DNA of 64,000 bases from Maritalea porphyrae. Lineage in GTDB: Bacteria > Pseudomonadota > Alphaproteobacteria > Rhizobiales > Devosiaceae. The stretch spans positions 1 through 64,000 of the forward strand of contig NZ_JAPWGX010000005.1 of the NCBI RefSeq assembly GCF_027213965.1, read 5' to 3'. The first letter of the stretch is position 1. Every line of letters begins with the position of its first letter. The notes under the pieces were generated by a model, which was given only the letters and a program-made list of their open reading frames with translations, was not told where the DNA came from and made no database searches. The position numbers and the translations under genes are program-made. Positions 1 through 8,922 of this stretch are shown piece after piece.

Positions 1-2
1 TG

Positions 3-71
3 GCGCGAGACATTGAATTGTCTCTACACATATTCTTCTAGCGCTTAACAGAGCCATTCACTGTCTCGCGC
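3..71. repeat. Inverted repeat at left edge
   Basis: Two perfect 10-base arms, GCGCGAGACA at 3-12 and its reverse complement at 62-71, enclose a 49-base AT-richer spacer. I see no gene in positions 1-150. The arms may belong to something that starts outside the window, or may form a stem in a transcript; nothing here identifies it. Confidence 0.35.
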
Positions 72-156
72 GTCGCAAATATTATCCCTTCGCATGGAAA
101 CATGGCGAAGGTGTTGGTGTTTGGGATAACGAAAAGCCATAGTGATAAAGCCATCC

Positions 157-344
157 CCCCACCCTTAATCCCTCCCCACCAGGGTCATCCCTGCGTAGGC
201 CGGAGCGGCGCGAGCATGGAAAATGCATTGCACAATGGGGCACCAACAGGCGGGGGTGCCGGGGTAATGAGCGCAGCGCATGACGGCGGCGTGAAAAAAC
301 CGCCCAATCTCCCTCCCCCTGGTGGGGAGGGATTTAGGGTGGGG
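157..344. repeat. Palindromic intergenic repeat (MITE-like?)
   Basis: A 28-base arm at 157-184 and its inverted copy at 317-344 match at 27 of 28 positions. The arms are C/G-rich (CCCCACCC...CCACCAGGG). The roughly 130-base interior holds a weaker nested dyad: GTCAT near 184 and ATGAC near 280. No transposase is present and I see no clear target-site duplication. An 81-codon frame runs through it, but that reflects the absence of stops in a repeat rather than a gene. This is the main content of the gene-free stretch 1-353. It is probably a dispersed, non-autonomous or REP/RPE-like element; copy number in the genome would decide. Confidence 0.6.
294..331 (-). terminator. Possible terminator after mnmA
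   Basis: On the minus strand downstream of mnmA, an 8-base perfect stem (CCCTCCCC 311-318 paired with GGGGAGGG 324-331) with a 5-base loop is followed, after about 11 bases, by a run of six U (A-run at 294-299). The gap to the U-run is longer than ideal. The stem lies inside the right end of the palindromic repeat, so the repeat may double as the terminator. Confidence 0.35.
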
Positions 345-353
345 TGACAAACG

Positions 354-1496
354 CTAAGCGGCCTTGGCGCTCACCGCTTCTGAAATCCAACCGCCACCTA
401 GAACTTCGGTATTGGGACTGTCATCTGCGTAAAACACACAAGCCTGCCCCGGCGAAACGCCATGCTCTCCGCCCACTAATTCCACCTCAACAATGCCATC
501 CACAACGCTCAAGCGTGCAGGCTGTGGTGGGCGAGTTGAGCGAACCTTCGCTTCAATTTCAATCGGGCCGTCGCGTTCAATATCTGCGAGAGACTTTGCG
601 CCAAGCCAATTCACTTGCTTCAACCGCACCGACCGGGTGGCCAAAGCTTCATATGGACCCACTATGACTTGTTTCGTGTCTGGATCCAATTTGACCACAT
701 ACAAAGGGTCGGGCGCAGAAATGCCCAGGCCTTTTCGTTGTCCAATCGTATAATGGATGATGCCCTTATGCTCGCCCAAAACCCGGCCATCCAAATGCAC
801 GATTTCGCCGCCCTCCATTGCATCGGGCCGAAGTTTGGCGATGATTTGCGCATAATTGCCGTTTGGCACAAAACAAATGTCTTGGCTATCGCTTTTCTCG
901 GCGACCACCAAACCCATATCCCGGGCAATATCACGCACCGCATCCTTGGTCATGCCACCCAATGGAAAGCGCAAATAATCCAACTGCTCTTGATCTGTGG
1001 CAAACAGAAAATAGCTTTGATCGCGCGCGTGATCGTTTGGGCGGAACATGCCCCAGCGGCCATCCTTTTCAAGCGATTGAATATAGTGACCCGTCACCAA
1101 AACATCAGCGCCAAGCTCTTTCGAAACACGCATAAGATCGACAAACTTCACAGTTTGATTGCACTTCACGCAAGGGATTGGAGTTTCACCACGCACATAA
1201 CTGTTTGCAAAATCATCAATCACCGCCTCACGGAACCGGCTTTCGTAATCGAGCACATAATGGGGAATACCAATAGCTGCCGCCACCCGGCGGGCGTCAT
1301 GAATATCTTGACCCGCGCAACACGCACCTTTGCGGTGCATGGCTTCGCCATGATCATAAAGTTGGAGGGTTACGCCAAGGGTCTCATATCCCTCTTGCGC
1401 CATAAGTCCTGCCACAACAGAACTGTCCACGCCACCAGACATCGCCACCACAACGCGGGTGTCCTCGGGGCGCTTGTTTATTCCAAGCGAATTCAT
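354..1496 (-). CDS. mnmA: tRNA-specific 2-thiouridylase MnmA
   Basis: MnmA adenylates and thiolates U34 of the tRNAs for Lys, Glu and Gln in the cytoplasm, taking sulfur from a persulfide relay. The 380-residue protein has the PP-loop SGGVDSS at residues 20-26, a PCVKCN segment whose Cys112 matches the usual catalytic nucleophile, and the second catalytic cysteine, Cys208, in SQDICFVP. The frame stays open upstream to 1646. I chose ATG 1496 because GGAG lies seven bases before it and the protein then has the family length. It is transcribed away from fliK and is not part of the flagellar unit. Identification is firm. Confidence 0.95.
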   Translation of the reverse strand: MNSLGINKRPEDTRVVVAMSGGVDSSVVAGLMAQEGYETLGVTLQLYDHGEAMHRKGACCAGQDIHDARRVAAAIGIPHYVLDYESRFREAVIDDFANSYVRGETPIPCVKCNQTVKFVDLMRVSKELGADVLVTGHYIQSLEKDGRWGMFRPNDHARDQSYFLFATDQEQLDYLRFPLGGMTKDAVRDIARDMGLVVAEKSDSQDICFVPNGNYAQIIAKLRPDAMEGGEIVHLDGRVLGEHKGIIHYTIGQRKGLGISAPDPLYVVKLDPDTKQVIVGPYEALATRSVRLKQVNWLGAKSLADIERDGPIEIEAKVRSTRPPQPARLSVVDGIVEVELVGGEHGVSPGQACVFYADDSPNTEVLGGGWISEAVSAKAA

Positions 1497-1720
1497 TTTT
1501 TTCTCCATCCAAATTGGGGTTAAGGGCCAACGGATGGGGCGATTTACCAACTTTGGCGACGAAAAACAACGGTTTTTGCTATTCTTGAGATTACTAACAT
1601 CGGCATTTTCTGCCCCCTGCCACGCAAAACTTGCCCTTCCCAACACAATTTCTCAAGCAAAGATAAATGCAAAACTGACCAACCAACTGAATTTACTGAC
1701 ATATCTCAAAAGCCAAAAAC

Positions 1721-1736
1721 TGGCCCGCTACTTGCA
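1721..1736 (+). promoter_or_regulatory. Sigma-54 (-24/-12) promoter of fliK
   Basis: TGGCCCG at 1721-1727, four bases, then TTGCA at 1732-1736 match the RpoN consensus TGGCACG-N4-TTGCA except one base in the -24 element, with the required GG-to-GC spacing. The start of transcription would fall near 1746, about 40 bases before the GTG of fliK. The window also encodes FlbD, the sigma-54 activator of late flagellar genes, so FlbD is the likely activator. The rest of the 290-base gap between mnmA and fliK shows nothing else I can name. Confidence 0.85.
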
Positions 1737-1786
1737 TAAATGTGGGTGGACACATGTCACAAGTTTCGATGAGTGGGTAAAAAAAC

Positions 1787-3592
1787 GTGCAATTTGGTTT
1801 ATCAGCAACGGCGAGTTTTCCAGGCTTTGATCTGGCAGGCGAAATAACGACCAGTACCAATGGTGCAAAACCTGGCCAGCCCGGCGAAGGCGGAACAGGC
1901 TTTGAAGCGCTCTTGGCCGCACTTGTTGGTGGCAACGCCAACAGTCCAACCACGCTCAACATCAAAGAATTGAACGTTGATGGAGTGTCCCCAGAAAGTC
2001 AGGACATTATCGATGCTTTGGCCGGAATGGCCGAAGCCTTGGTACCGCTGGCAAACGCATTTGACAAACTGCAGATCCCGACAACCGAGCAGCTAAATCA
2101 AGCACAAGCGGCTCTGGGCAAACTTGTACAAAGCATCAACGCACATCCGAACCGCCCAGAATTGTCCATCAAGGGTCCCATAGGCTCGTTTGCTGCACAA
2201 TTGTCTCAGCTGCAAAAAGCGGGCAATGATGCGAACAAAGAAGGCCTCAGCGATTTTGCCAAAGTTGGCAATCTGATGGAAAGGCTAGACAAACTTTTAA
2301 GCCAGATGACGGGCGCAGCACCGAACCCAGGCCAAGACGGAACTGGTGAAAAGTCGGCTCTAAGCATTCATCAAATGGTGGATCGGCTTAATCAATTGGC
2401 ACAAAAGCTGCCCGCATTGTCGGCACAATTCAGGGGCCAACTATCATTTGGAAATTCCATTCTTGAGGCGCAAACATCAAACGAACAGAAAACAATATTT
2501 GCGGCCGGTCAAGCTGATGAGCTCCGTGAGCCAGCGCCGGAAAGACAACAAGCTAGCACACCGGCTATCAAACTTGGCACAGTCGACGGATCCACGCCTA
2601 AAACCCAGACAGCAAATCTGAACGTTACCCCCCTTACACAAAATGGCTTGACTGCACAAAAGCAAGCCATCTCAGGTGCACCGCTACCAACACCTCAACA
2701 ATCAACAACACTGCCCACAGGTGATCAAACAACGCTTCAACAAGTTACCGCCGGCACCCAGTCGACCACACCAGTGCCAACGAACAGCCAAGACGGGGCT
2801 GAGCCCGACGTGTTGGCCCAATTGGCCACGCTTGGACAACAGCAAAATACAGAAGCGAAAAAACTGCAGAACGCCCCCTCAACTGCTACATTTTCTGACG
2901 CACTTGCCAATGATGAAGGTACAGACGCGCAACTACCCCGCATGACTTTTGCTCAGGCAACGCGCGAAGCAAATCTGCAGGCCAACAACGCTTATCCTGA
3001 AGCAAACCGGCAAGCACTTGCTGCGGCAGCGACAGCGCCATTGCCCACAGAGTTAGACGCCGTTGAAACCGGCACCGAGAAGCTGTTGGCACAACATAAG
3101 ATTGACACTTTCCAGCAGCAAACCAATCTAATCGATGCAGCGAAAAGTCAAACAGCTGGACGCCAAGTCAACATACCGGGCGTTGCATTTGAAATAGTCC
3201 GCCAATTCCGCGCTGGCATGCAGCGATTTGAAGTTCGATTGGACCCACCTGAGATGGGGCGAATTGACGTGCGCATGGAAGTTGACGGCAATAATGTTAC
3301 AGCCCGAATGGTCGTTGAACGCGCAGAGACACTAGATCTCCTGCAACGCGACGCCCGTGTGCTTGAGCGCGCATTGCAGCAGGCAGGGCTAAATGCTGAG
3401 CGTGCAAACTTACAATTCTCACTCAAGCAAGATGGGCAGAGCGCGGGCCAAAACTTCCAAAATCAAGGACGTGAGCAAAACACGTCAAAATCCGCCGCAC
3501 TTGATGCTTCAATTGAAGAACAAACTCGACTAAGCGAAACCACTATTTATCGCGGAACAACTGGCCCTGGCGGCCTCAATTTATGGGTTTAG
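1787..3592 (+). CDS. fliK: Flagellar hook-length control protein FliK
   Basis: FliK is the secreted ruler that measures the hook and switches export specificity at FlhB. This 601-residue protein has a long, low-complexity Gln/Thr/Pro/Ala-rich body. Near residues 465-545 it has the conserved Flg_hook domain, recognisable by VRLDPPEMGRIDVRM followed by a helix with ALQQAGLNAE. The start is GTG 1787; an ATG at 1754 in the same frame is cut off by a TAA at 1778. The gene is followed after nine bases by flgD, so the two form one transcript, and it sits behind a sigma-54 promoter. Body sequences of FliK diverge strongly, so the call rests on the C-terminal domain and the flgD linkage. Confidence 0.88.
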   Translation: MQFGLSATASFPGFDLAGEITTSTNGAKPGQPGEGGTGFEALLAALVGGNANSPTTLNIKELNVDGVSPESQDIIDALAGMAEALVPLANAFDKLQIPTTEQLNQAQAALGKLVQSINAHPNRPELSIKGPIGSFAAQLSQLQKAGNDANKEGLSDFAKVGNLMERLDKLLSQMTGAAPNPGQDGTGEKSALSIHQMVDRLNQLAQKLPALSAQFRGQLSFGNSILEAQTSNEQKTIFAAGQADELREPAPERQQASTPAIKLGTVDGSTPKTQTANLNVTPLTQNGLTAQKQAISGAPLPTPQQSTTLPTGDQTTLQQVTAGTQSTTPVPTNSQDGAEPDVLAQLATLGQQQNTEAKKLQNAPSTATFSDALANDEGTDAQLPRMTFAQATREANLQANNAYPEANRQALAAAATAPLPTELDAVETGTEKLLAQHKIDTFQQQTNLIDAAKSQTAGRQVNIPGVAFEIVRQFRAGMQRFEVRLDPPEMGRIDVRMEVDGNNVTARMVVERAETLDLLQRDARVLERALQQAGLNAERANLQFSLKQDGQSAGQNFQNQGREQNTSKSAALDASIEEQTRLSETTIYRGTTGPGGLNLWV

Positions 3593-3601
3593 GAGCTTAA
3601 A

Positions 3602-4264
3602 ATGGAACTCGCACCATCGAGTGGCATTGGCGCCACAAAGTCTGAACTCGCAAGCTCTCGCAAAACCATTGCGGGTAACTTCAACACGTTTCTGAGCATC
3701 CTAACCACCCAACTCAAAAACCAAAACCCGCTCGACCCGATGGACACCAATCAGTTCACTTCGCAAATGGTGGAGTTTACAGGTGTTGAACAACAGCTAA
3801 AAACCAACGAGTATTTGGAAGCGCTGATTAAAGCAAATGAAGGTGCCTTTGCCTCTCAGGCAGTTTCCTATATCGGAAAAGCCGTCACTGCTTTTGGTGA
3901 CAGCGCAGACCTTAAGGACGGCAAGGCTGAGTGGACTTACGGTCTAACGTCTGACGCGCCAGAGAGCAAAGTGACCATCAAAAACTCAGCTGGCGCAATT
4001 GTTTATACAGACGACGTGGCTATGACCCAAGGTGAACACACCTACACCTGGGACGGCAAGGGACCGGACGGTGCATCGTTGCCCGAAGGGCGATATAGCA
4101 TCGATATTGAAGCTAAAAACGCCGATGGTAAGATCATCGACAATTACACAATGACCAAAGGAATTGTTGAAACTGTCGACTTTGCAGGATCGGAACCAAT
4201 TCTTGTAATCAACGGCAACAAAGTCAAACTGTCGTCAGTCGCCAAGGTTGGTCTGGCCAGTTAG
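3602..4264 (+). CDS. flgD: Flagellar hook-capping protein FlgD
   Basis: FlgD forms the temporary cap under which FlgE subunits assemble into the hook. In this 220-residue protein the N-terminal signature covers roughly residues 25-72: FLSILTTQLKNQNPLDPMD followed by QFTSQMVEFTGVEQQ. The C-terminal half carries the FLN/Ig-like cap region with the usual TYTWDGKGPDG turn. Length is typical. It lies nine bases downstream of fliK, so it should be co-transcribed from the sigma-54 promoter at 1721. Confidence 0.95.
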   Translation: MELAPSSGIGATKSELASSRKTIAGNFNTFLSILTTQLKNQNPLDPMDTNQFTSQMVEFTGVEQQLKTNEYLEALIKANEGAFASQAVSYIGKAVTAFGDSADLKDGKAEWTYGLTSDAPESKVTIKNSAGAIVYTDDVAMTQGEHTYTWDGKGPDGASLPEGRYSIDIEAKNADGKIIDNYTMTKGIVETVDFAGSEPILVINGNKVKLSSVAKVGLAS

Positions 4265-4285
4265 ACCAATAGCCAAGTCTCGATT

Positions 4286-5158
4286 TCACACTGATTTACC
4301 ACTAAACCGTCGCGCACCTGCCACACAGGCGACCACGAGCACACTGACAGCAATCATTTGCCAGTGTACCTGCTCTTGCATAATCGTTGCGGCCAACATC
4401 AACCCCATAAACGGTTGAAGCAATTGCAACTGGCTGATCGCTGTTACCCCGCCCAACGCCAATCCCCGATACCAGAAAACAAATCCAATTAGCATGCTAA
4501 AAACCGACACATAGGCAAGTGCGGTCCATTCATCCAGCTGCACATGAGCAACTGATGTGGGCATTGTCCAAACAGCGAGTGGCGCCATAACAGGCAAAGA
4601 GATGACCAAGGACCAAGAAATAACTTGCCAGCCGCCCAATCGGCGAGACAACTTTGCGCCTTGCGCATAGCCTAAACCACATACAATTATGGCAGCCACC
4701 ATCAACAAATCCCCGTACCAAGAACCACTTCCGCCTTGCGACAGCGCAAATCCAGCCACCAACACACTTCCCAATATGGAGAAGAGCCAAAAAGCGGGTT
4801 GAGGCTTTTCGCCCCCCAAAACCACACCAAAAATTGCCGTTGAAAGTGGCAGCAGCCCGATGAACACAATGGATCGAGCCGAATTGATGTGCTGCAATGC
4901 CAAGGCTGTGAGCAGCGGAAAACCAACGACAACGCCAACAGCCACTATTGCTAGATTTAAGTAGTCCTTCCTCAATGGACGAGAGGCACCTAATCCCAAT
5001 AACAAGCCCACTCCAAGCAAGCCCGCAATAGTGGCGCGCACCAAGGTGAGAAAAACCGGGTCAAACGCCCCAACAGCAATACGTGTTGCAGGCAGAGACC
5101 CACTAAAAATCATCACCCCAAGCAAACCAAGAACAAATCCATTTTCCCAAAATCGCAT
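4286..5158 (-). CDS. EamA/DMT-family exporter
   Basis: An inner-membrane protein of 290 residues with about ten hydrophobic helices in two EamA repeats. The repeat pattern is visible in PATRIAVGAFDPVF near the N-terminus and SVFSMLIGFVFWYRGLALG in the second half. Family members export amino acids, other metabolites or toxins; the substrate cannot be read from sequence. It is divergent from a MocR-type regulator. Such pairs commonly work together, the regulator controlling its neighbour in response to an amino compound bound through PLP. It converges on flgD with a 21-base gap. It is one of three EamA proteins in the window. Confidence 0.88.
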   Translation of the reverse strand: MRFWENGFVLGLLGVMIFSGSLPATRIAVGAFDPVFLTLVRATIAGLLGVGLLLGLGASRPLRKDYLNLAIVAVGVVVGFPLLTALALQHINSARSIVFIGLLPLSTAIFGVVLGGEKPQPAFWLFSILGSVLVAGFALSQGGSGSWYGDLLMVAAIIVCGLGYAQGAKLSRRLGGWQVISWSLVISLPVMAPLAVWTMPTSVAHVQLDEWTALAYVSVFSMLIGFVFWYRGLALGGVTAISQLQLLQPFMGLMLAATIMQEQVHWQMIAVSVLVVACVAGARRFSGKSV

Positions 5159-5211
5159 AACCTACTCCTATGCGATCCATTTTGCCCAACTTCCCCATTG
5201 CTTCGCCAGCC

Positions 5212-5227
5212 ACAGTTCAGTACAGTT
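5212..5227. promoter_or_regulatory. Candidate MocR operator (direct repeat)
   Basis: ACAGTT occurs at 5212-5217 and again at 5222-5227, ten bases apart, so both copies face the same side of the helix. The spot is between the divergent DMT exporter and the MocR gene. Direct-repeat operators near the regulator gene are known for MocR/GabR-type proteins. The assignment is inference from position and spacing. Confidence 0.45.
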
Positions 5228-5261
5228 TGAGTAAAGTGTATTGATCACAAAGGCAGAACAG

Positions 5262-6668
5262 ATGCCCCAGAACCACACCGCTTCAATCCCTTTGGTTGAA
5301 AAGGTAATGCAAGAAATCCATAAACGCATTTCCAGTCGCAAAGCCTTATCGGGGAGCAAGTTGCCATCCGTTCGAGATATGGCGAATAAAATGCAAGTGT
5401 CCAAATCCACCGTGGTTGACGCCTATGATCGGCTGGTGGCGCAGGGTGTAATATTTTCAAAACCAGGATCTGGATTCTATGCCTCAGCACAGGCGCATCC
5501 ATTTTCAGTTGCAGATGCGGGGCCAAAGCTTGATCGCGACATCGACCCACTATGGCTAACAAGACATGCGCTTGAACCCCAAGATGCAAAATTTAAGCCG
5601 GGCTGCGGGTGGCTACCTTCACACTGGATGCCCGAAGATGAGATCAAAAAATCCCTACGCAACTTGGCGCGCGCAAACCATGCAGACTTAACTGAATATG
5701 CGCCCCCAAAAGGATTGCCCGCTTTGCGCGATTACCTGGCGCGACGATTGAGCAACTCTGACATTCAAGCATCGGCACAACAAATCATCATCACTGAATC
5801 TGGCACACAAGCCCTAGATCTGATTTGTCGCTTTCTGATCAATCCGGGCGACGTGGTACTGGTCGACGACCCATGCTATTTCAACTTTCATTCATTGTTG
5901 CGTGTGCATCGCGCAAACATTGTCAGCGTGCCCTATACCCCATCAGGACCGGACCTAGAGCAGTTTGAAAAGATCCTTTCAACACACGCACCTCGGCTCT
6001 ACATTACCAATTCAGCGCTGCACAACCCAACCGGGGCAACACTTGCACCACACGTGGCCCATCGCCTTCTCAAAATAGCGGATCAACACAATCTCTTGAT
6101 CGTTGAAGACGACATTTTCGCTGATTTCGAGTTAGAGCCGGCAACACGTCTTGCCGCGTTTGATGGTCTGGACCGTGTTTTGCACATAGGCAGCTTTTCC
6201 AAAACCCTAACCGCTTCTATTCGATGTGGATATATCGCAGCGCGTTCTGACTGGATTGAGGAGCTTGTGGACCTAAAACTTGCAACATCATTTGGCGGCG
6301 CAAACCTATCGGCCCAACTGGTCCATTCTGTGCTTATGGATGGCTCATACCGAAAACACATGAATCGTGTGCGGGGAAAACTGGCAGATGCAAGAACAGT
6401 CGTTAGCGCAAACCTTAAAAGAATCGGGTTGGTCCCATGGATCGAACCTGAAGCTGGGATGTTCTTGTGGTGCAAATTGCCAAATGGGTTGGATGCGGCA
6501 AAAGTTGCCGACGCTGGCATGAAACTTGGCATTGTGCTCGCGCCCGGAAACGCCTTTAGCCTATCTCAATCCGCACCCGAGTTTATGCGCATCAATGTCG
6601 CCCAAAGCACACACGCACATGTCTTTCCCCTTATTGAGCAGGCCATGGCGATTTCAACGATCAAATGA
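5262..6668 (+). CDS. MocR-family PLP-dependent transcription regulator
   Basis: A 468-residue fusion of a GntR-type winged helix (about residues 5-80, with LPSVRDMANKMQVSKSTV) to a fold-type-I aminotransferase domain. The PLP-binding lysine is in GSFSKTL, residue 314 from the chosen start. Members such as GabR and PdxR sense an amine or vitamer through PLP and act as dimers. I chose ATG 5262, preceded by AAGG; a TTG at 5241 is the alternative. It is divergent from a DMT exporter, its likely target. An enzymatic role is less likely because the DNA-binding region is complete. Confidence 0.9.
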   Translation: MPQNHTASIPLVEKVMQEIHKRISSRKALSGSKLPSVRDMANKMQVSKSTVVDAYDRLVAQGVIFSKPGSGFYASAQAHPFSVADAGPKLDRDIDPLWLTRHALEPQDAKFKPGCGWLPSHWMPEDEIKKSLRNLARANHADLTEYAPPKGLPALRDYLARRLSNSDIQASAQQIIITESGTQALDLICRFLINPGDVVLVDDPCYFNFHSLLRVHRANIVSVPYTPSGPDLEQFEKILSTHAPRLYITNSALHNPTGATLAPHVAHRLLKIADQHNLLIVEDDIFADFELEPATRLAAFDGLDRVLHIGSFSKTLTASIRCGYIAARSDWIEELVDLKLATSFGGANLSAQLVHSVLMDGSYRKHMNRVRGKLADARTVVSANLKRIGLVPWIEPEAGMFLWCKLPNGLDAAKVADAGMKLGIVLAPGNAFSLSQSAPEFMRINVAQSTHAHVFPLIEQAMAISTIK

Positions 6669-6812
6669 CGCGCAAAATGCGCTCCCCACCTCACTCTCCT
6701 TAATTCTTTAACAAACACCCTTAACCAATTCTAACCATTGGCTTAGTCAAATTTTAAGGCTGGTACGCTAGGTTATAAACATAATTGGTCAGGTTTTTGA
6801 GTAGTGAGTAGA

Positions 6813-7091
6813 ATGACCGCACAGATGCGTCCACGAGTAAAATATGTAATTGGTCCAGATGGCAGCCCTCTAACGATTGCTGATCTGCCACCAACAAACA
6901 CCAGAAGATGGGTAATCCGCCGCAAGGCTGAGGTTGTTGCCGCAGTTCGTGGAGGATTGTTGAGCCTTGAAGAGGCCTGCACCCGGTACACGTTAAGCGT
7001 CGATGAGTTCCTTAACTGGCAAGCGGCCATCGACAAGCATGGCCTAGCAGGCCTGCGCACCACATGGGTTCAACATTACCGCGACCATTAA
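6813..7091 (+). CDS. sciP: CtrA inhibitor SciP (DUF1153)
   Basis: SciP binds CtrA and blocks its recruitment of RNA polymerase, limiting CtrA-driven transcription in the cell cycle; this was shown in Caulobacter. The 92-residue protein is almost entirely the DUF1153 domain: VIGPDGSPLTIADLPP, then RRWVIRRKAEVVAAVRGGLL, then a helix-turn-helix-like segment with SLEEACTRYTLSVDEF. I prefer ATG 6813 to the GTG at 6804; both keep the domain intact. It is monocistronic, with its own terminator, and lies directly before the fliF operon, a typical target of the CtrA/SciP pair. In Caulobacter sciP is also near fliF. Confidence 0.93.
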   Translation: MTAQMRPRVKYVIGPDGSPLTIADLPPTNTRRWVIRRKAEVVAAVRGGLLSLEEACTRYTLSVDEFLNWQAAIDKHGLAGLRTTWVQHYRDH

Positions 7092-7130
7092 GTCGCTGAA
7101 CCCAAATCACTTTTGCAGTATGAGTTAAAT

Positions 7131-7155
7131 AGCCCGCGTTTATCGCGGGCTTTTT
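7131..7155 (+). terminator. Rho-independent terminator of sciP
   Basis: AGCCCGCG (7131-7138), five-base loop, CGCGGGCT (7144-7151), then TTTT. The 8-base perfect GC-rich stem sits 40 bases after the sciP stop and isolates sciP from the fliF operon. Confidence 0.9.
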
Positions 7156-7203
7156 CGTGATCGGCACATTTTTCCCCACAAAACGCCCCTTTTGCATCAA
7201 AGA

Positions 7204-7218
7204 TTAACACTATGTTTA
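7204..7218 (+). promoter_or_regulatory. CtrA-box candidate upstream of fliF
   Basis: TTAA (7204-7207), seven bases, TTTA (7215-7218) matches the CtrA consensus TTAA-N7-TTAA at seven of eight defined positions with correct spacing. It lies about 80 bases before the fliF start. In Caulobacter the fliF operon is a directly CtrA-activated class II operon. Motif match and context agree; binding itself is not shown. Confidence 0.65.
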
Positions 7219-7299
7219 CCACCTCCTAGGTAATTTTTGCCTAGCGGGATGTTTCCCGCGTTTTCGATTGGGAATCAATATTTTGAGTTGGGTGGAAGA

Positions 7300-8919
7300 G
7301 TGAACGGATTTGGCGAGTTTCTGGCGCGGTTGGGCATAGCCCGAGTTGCTGCCATGGCCGTAACAGCGGTGCTGATGGTTGGATTCTTTGGGTTTCTGAT
7401 TTTCAGGGTCACATCTCCGCAAATGGCCCCGGTTTATTCTGGACTTGAATTTGAGGATTCGGCTGCCATCGTCAAAGAACTGCGCACCATGGGCGTGCAA
7501 TTTGAGATCAAAGGTGACGGCGAAAGCATTTTGGTGCCACGTGACCAGATCACCACAATCCGCATGAGCTTGGCTGAAAGCGGTTTACCCAACAAAGGCC
7601 AAGTGGGTTACGAAATTTTTGACCAACAAAACACCCTTGGCGCCACAAGCTTTGTACAAAACCTCAATCACTTGCGCGCCCTTGAAGGCGAATTGGCCCG
7701 CACGATTTCATCCCTCACCCGTGTCAAATCTGCCCGCGTTCACTTGGTTTTGCCAGAACGCGAATTGTTTCGCCGTGAAGCAAAACAACCCTCGGCTTCA
7801 ATCGTTCTTGAAGTTCGTGGTGTTCTTTCAGCTGGCGAAATTCGCTCAGTGCAGCACTTGGTCGCTTCAGCGGTCGATAGTCTTACCCCAAACATGGTGT
7901 CCATTGTAGATAGCGCGGGGCAATTGCTCGCTTCAGGTTCTGACGGCCAAGAAAGCGCGCTCACAGCAATTGGTGAGGAGCGCACATTGGCAATGGAAAC
8001 GCGCCTGCGTACGCGACTTGAGCAATTGTTGTCTAATGTGGTCGGCGCAGGCCGTGCACGTGTACAGGTGAGTGCAGAACTCGATATGAATCGCTTCACA
8101 CGCACGTCTGAAAGCTTTGATCCAAACGGCCAAGTTGTGCGTTCAGCACAAACCCGAGAACTCAACAACAACTCACAAGGTGCAGCAAACGGCGGCCAAG
8201 TGAGTGTGGCCAATGAGTTGCCCGGCGCGACCGCCAACCAAGGCGATGGCGCAGGTGCCTCAGAACAATCCGCCACCACAGAAGAAACCATCAACTATGA
8301 GATTTCAAAGACCACCCAGACGGAAGTTGTCGAAGCGGGTGCCGTCAAGCGCTTGTCAGTGGCAGTGGTTGTTGACGGACTTTACGTAACCAACGCGGAT
8401 GGCGTTGCAGAATATACCGCACGCTCCGCCGCGGAAATCGAGCAAATCCGCTCACTTGTGAACTCAGCCATAGGCTATGACCAAACCCGCGGCGACCAGG
8501 TTGAAGTTCTCAACATGCAGTTCGCTGAACGTCCAGAACTCAACTTTGAACCAAGCGAAGCTGGCCTATTTGACTTTACACGCGATGACCTGTTTGCAGC
8601 AGTTGAGATGGCCGTAACCTTGCTTATCGGCCTAGCACTTGTGTTCTTCGTTATGCGCCCATTGGTCAAAAAAGTTCTTGAACCCGATGAAGCTCCAATG
8701 CTGGTGACCGCGCAAGAGGCTGTGGATGCTGAGGGCAACGCCGTAGGTGATTTGGCCGCAAAATCTCCCGAAGAGGAAGCGCGAGAAGCTTGGCTTGACG
8801 ATGCACGCAGCCTCGGCAAAGCGCAAATTGAAGCCATTGAACGGGTGGGCACGCTCGTACAGGAAAACCCAAAACAAGCTTCAATGATTATCCGTAACTG
8901 GCTTTTGGAGGCGGCGTAA
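7300..8919 (+). CDS. fliF: Flagellar MS-ring protein FliF
   Basis: FliF builds the MS ring in the inner membrane, the base of the flagellar motor. From the chosen start it has 539 residues: a first membrane helix at about 15-36, periplasmic ring-building motifs beginning with SPQMAPVYSGLEFEDSA, a second membrane helix at about 435-455, and a short cytoplasmic tail that binds FliG. I chose GTG 7300 because GGTGGA precedes it and the N-terminus then fits the family; a TTG at 7237 is possible. It is the first gene of fliF-fliG-fliH-fliN-flbD-flhA, behind the CtrA-like box at 7204. Confidence 0.95.
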   Translation: MNGFGEFLARLGIARVAAMAVTAVLMVGFFGFLIFRVTSPQMAPVYSGLEFEDSAAIVKELRTMGVQFEIKGDGESILVPRDQITTIRMSLAESGLPNKGQVGYEIFDQQNTLGATSFVQNLNHLRALEGELARTISSLTRVKSARVHLVLPERELFRREAKQPSASIVLEVRGVLSAGEIRSVQHLVASAVDSLTPNMVSIVDSAGQLLASGSDGQESALTAIGEERTLAMETRLRTRLEQLLSNVVGAGRARVQVSAELDMNRFTRTSESFDPNGQVVRSAQTRELNNNSQGAANGGQVSVANELPGATANQGDGAGASEQSATTEETINYEISKTTQTEVVEAGAVKRLSVAVVVDGLYVTNADGVAEYTARSAAEIEQIRSLVNSAIGYDQTRGDQVEVLNMQFAERPELNFEPSEAGLFDFTRDDLFAAVEMAVTLLIGLALVFFVMRPLVKKVLEPDEAPMLVTAQEAVDAEGNAVGDLAAKSPEEEAREAWLDDARSLGKAQIEAIERVGTLVQENPKQASMIIRNWLLEAA

Positions 8920-8922
8920 ACC

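Noticed and set aside
102-347. 81-codon frame through the palindromic repeat
   Set aside because: The frame exists because the C/G-rich arms lack stops. The peptide has no domain and the repeat explains the sequence.
615-1523. 302-codon open frame on the plus strand opposite mnmA
   Set aside because: It is fully antisense to a firmly identified MnmA, has no recognisable domain, and its composition (His- and Ile-rich) is what antisense of coding sequence gives.
3302-3548. Further sigma-54 promoter between fliK and flgD
   Set aside because: No TGGC-N8-TTGC arrangement with correct spacing was found. The nine-base gap indicates one transcript.
6700-6745. Possible CtrA box upstream of sciP
   Set aside because: TTAA elements are present, but the spacings I find (nine bases, or a TTAA paired with a degenerate half) do not fit TTAA-N7-TTAA well enough to list.
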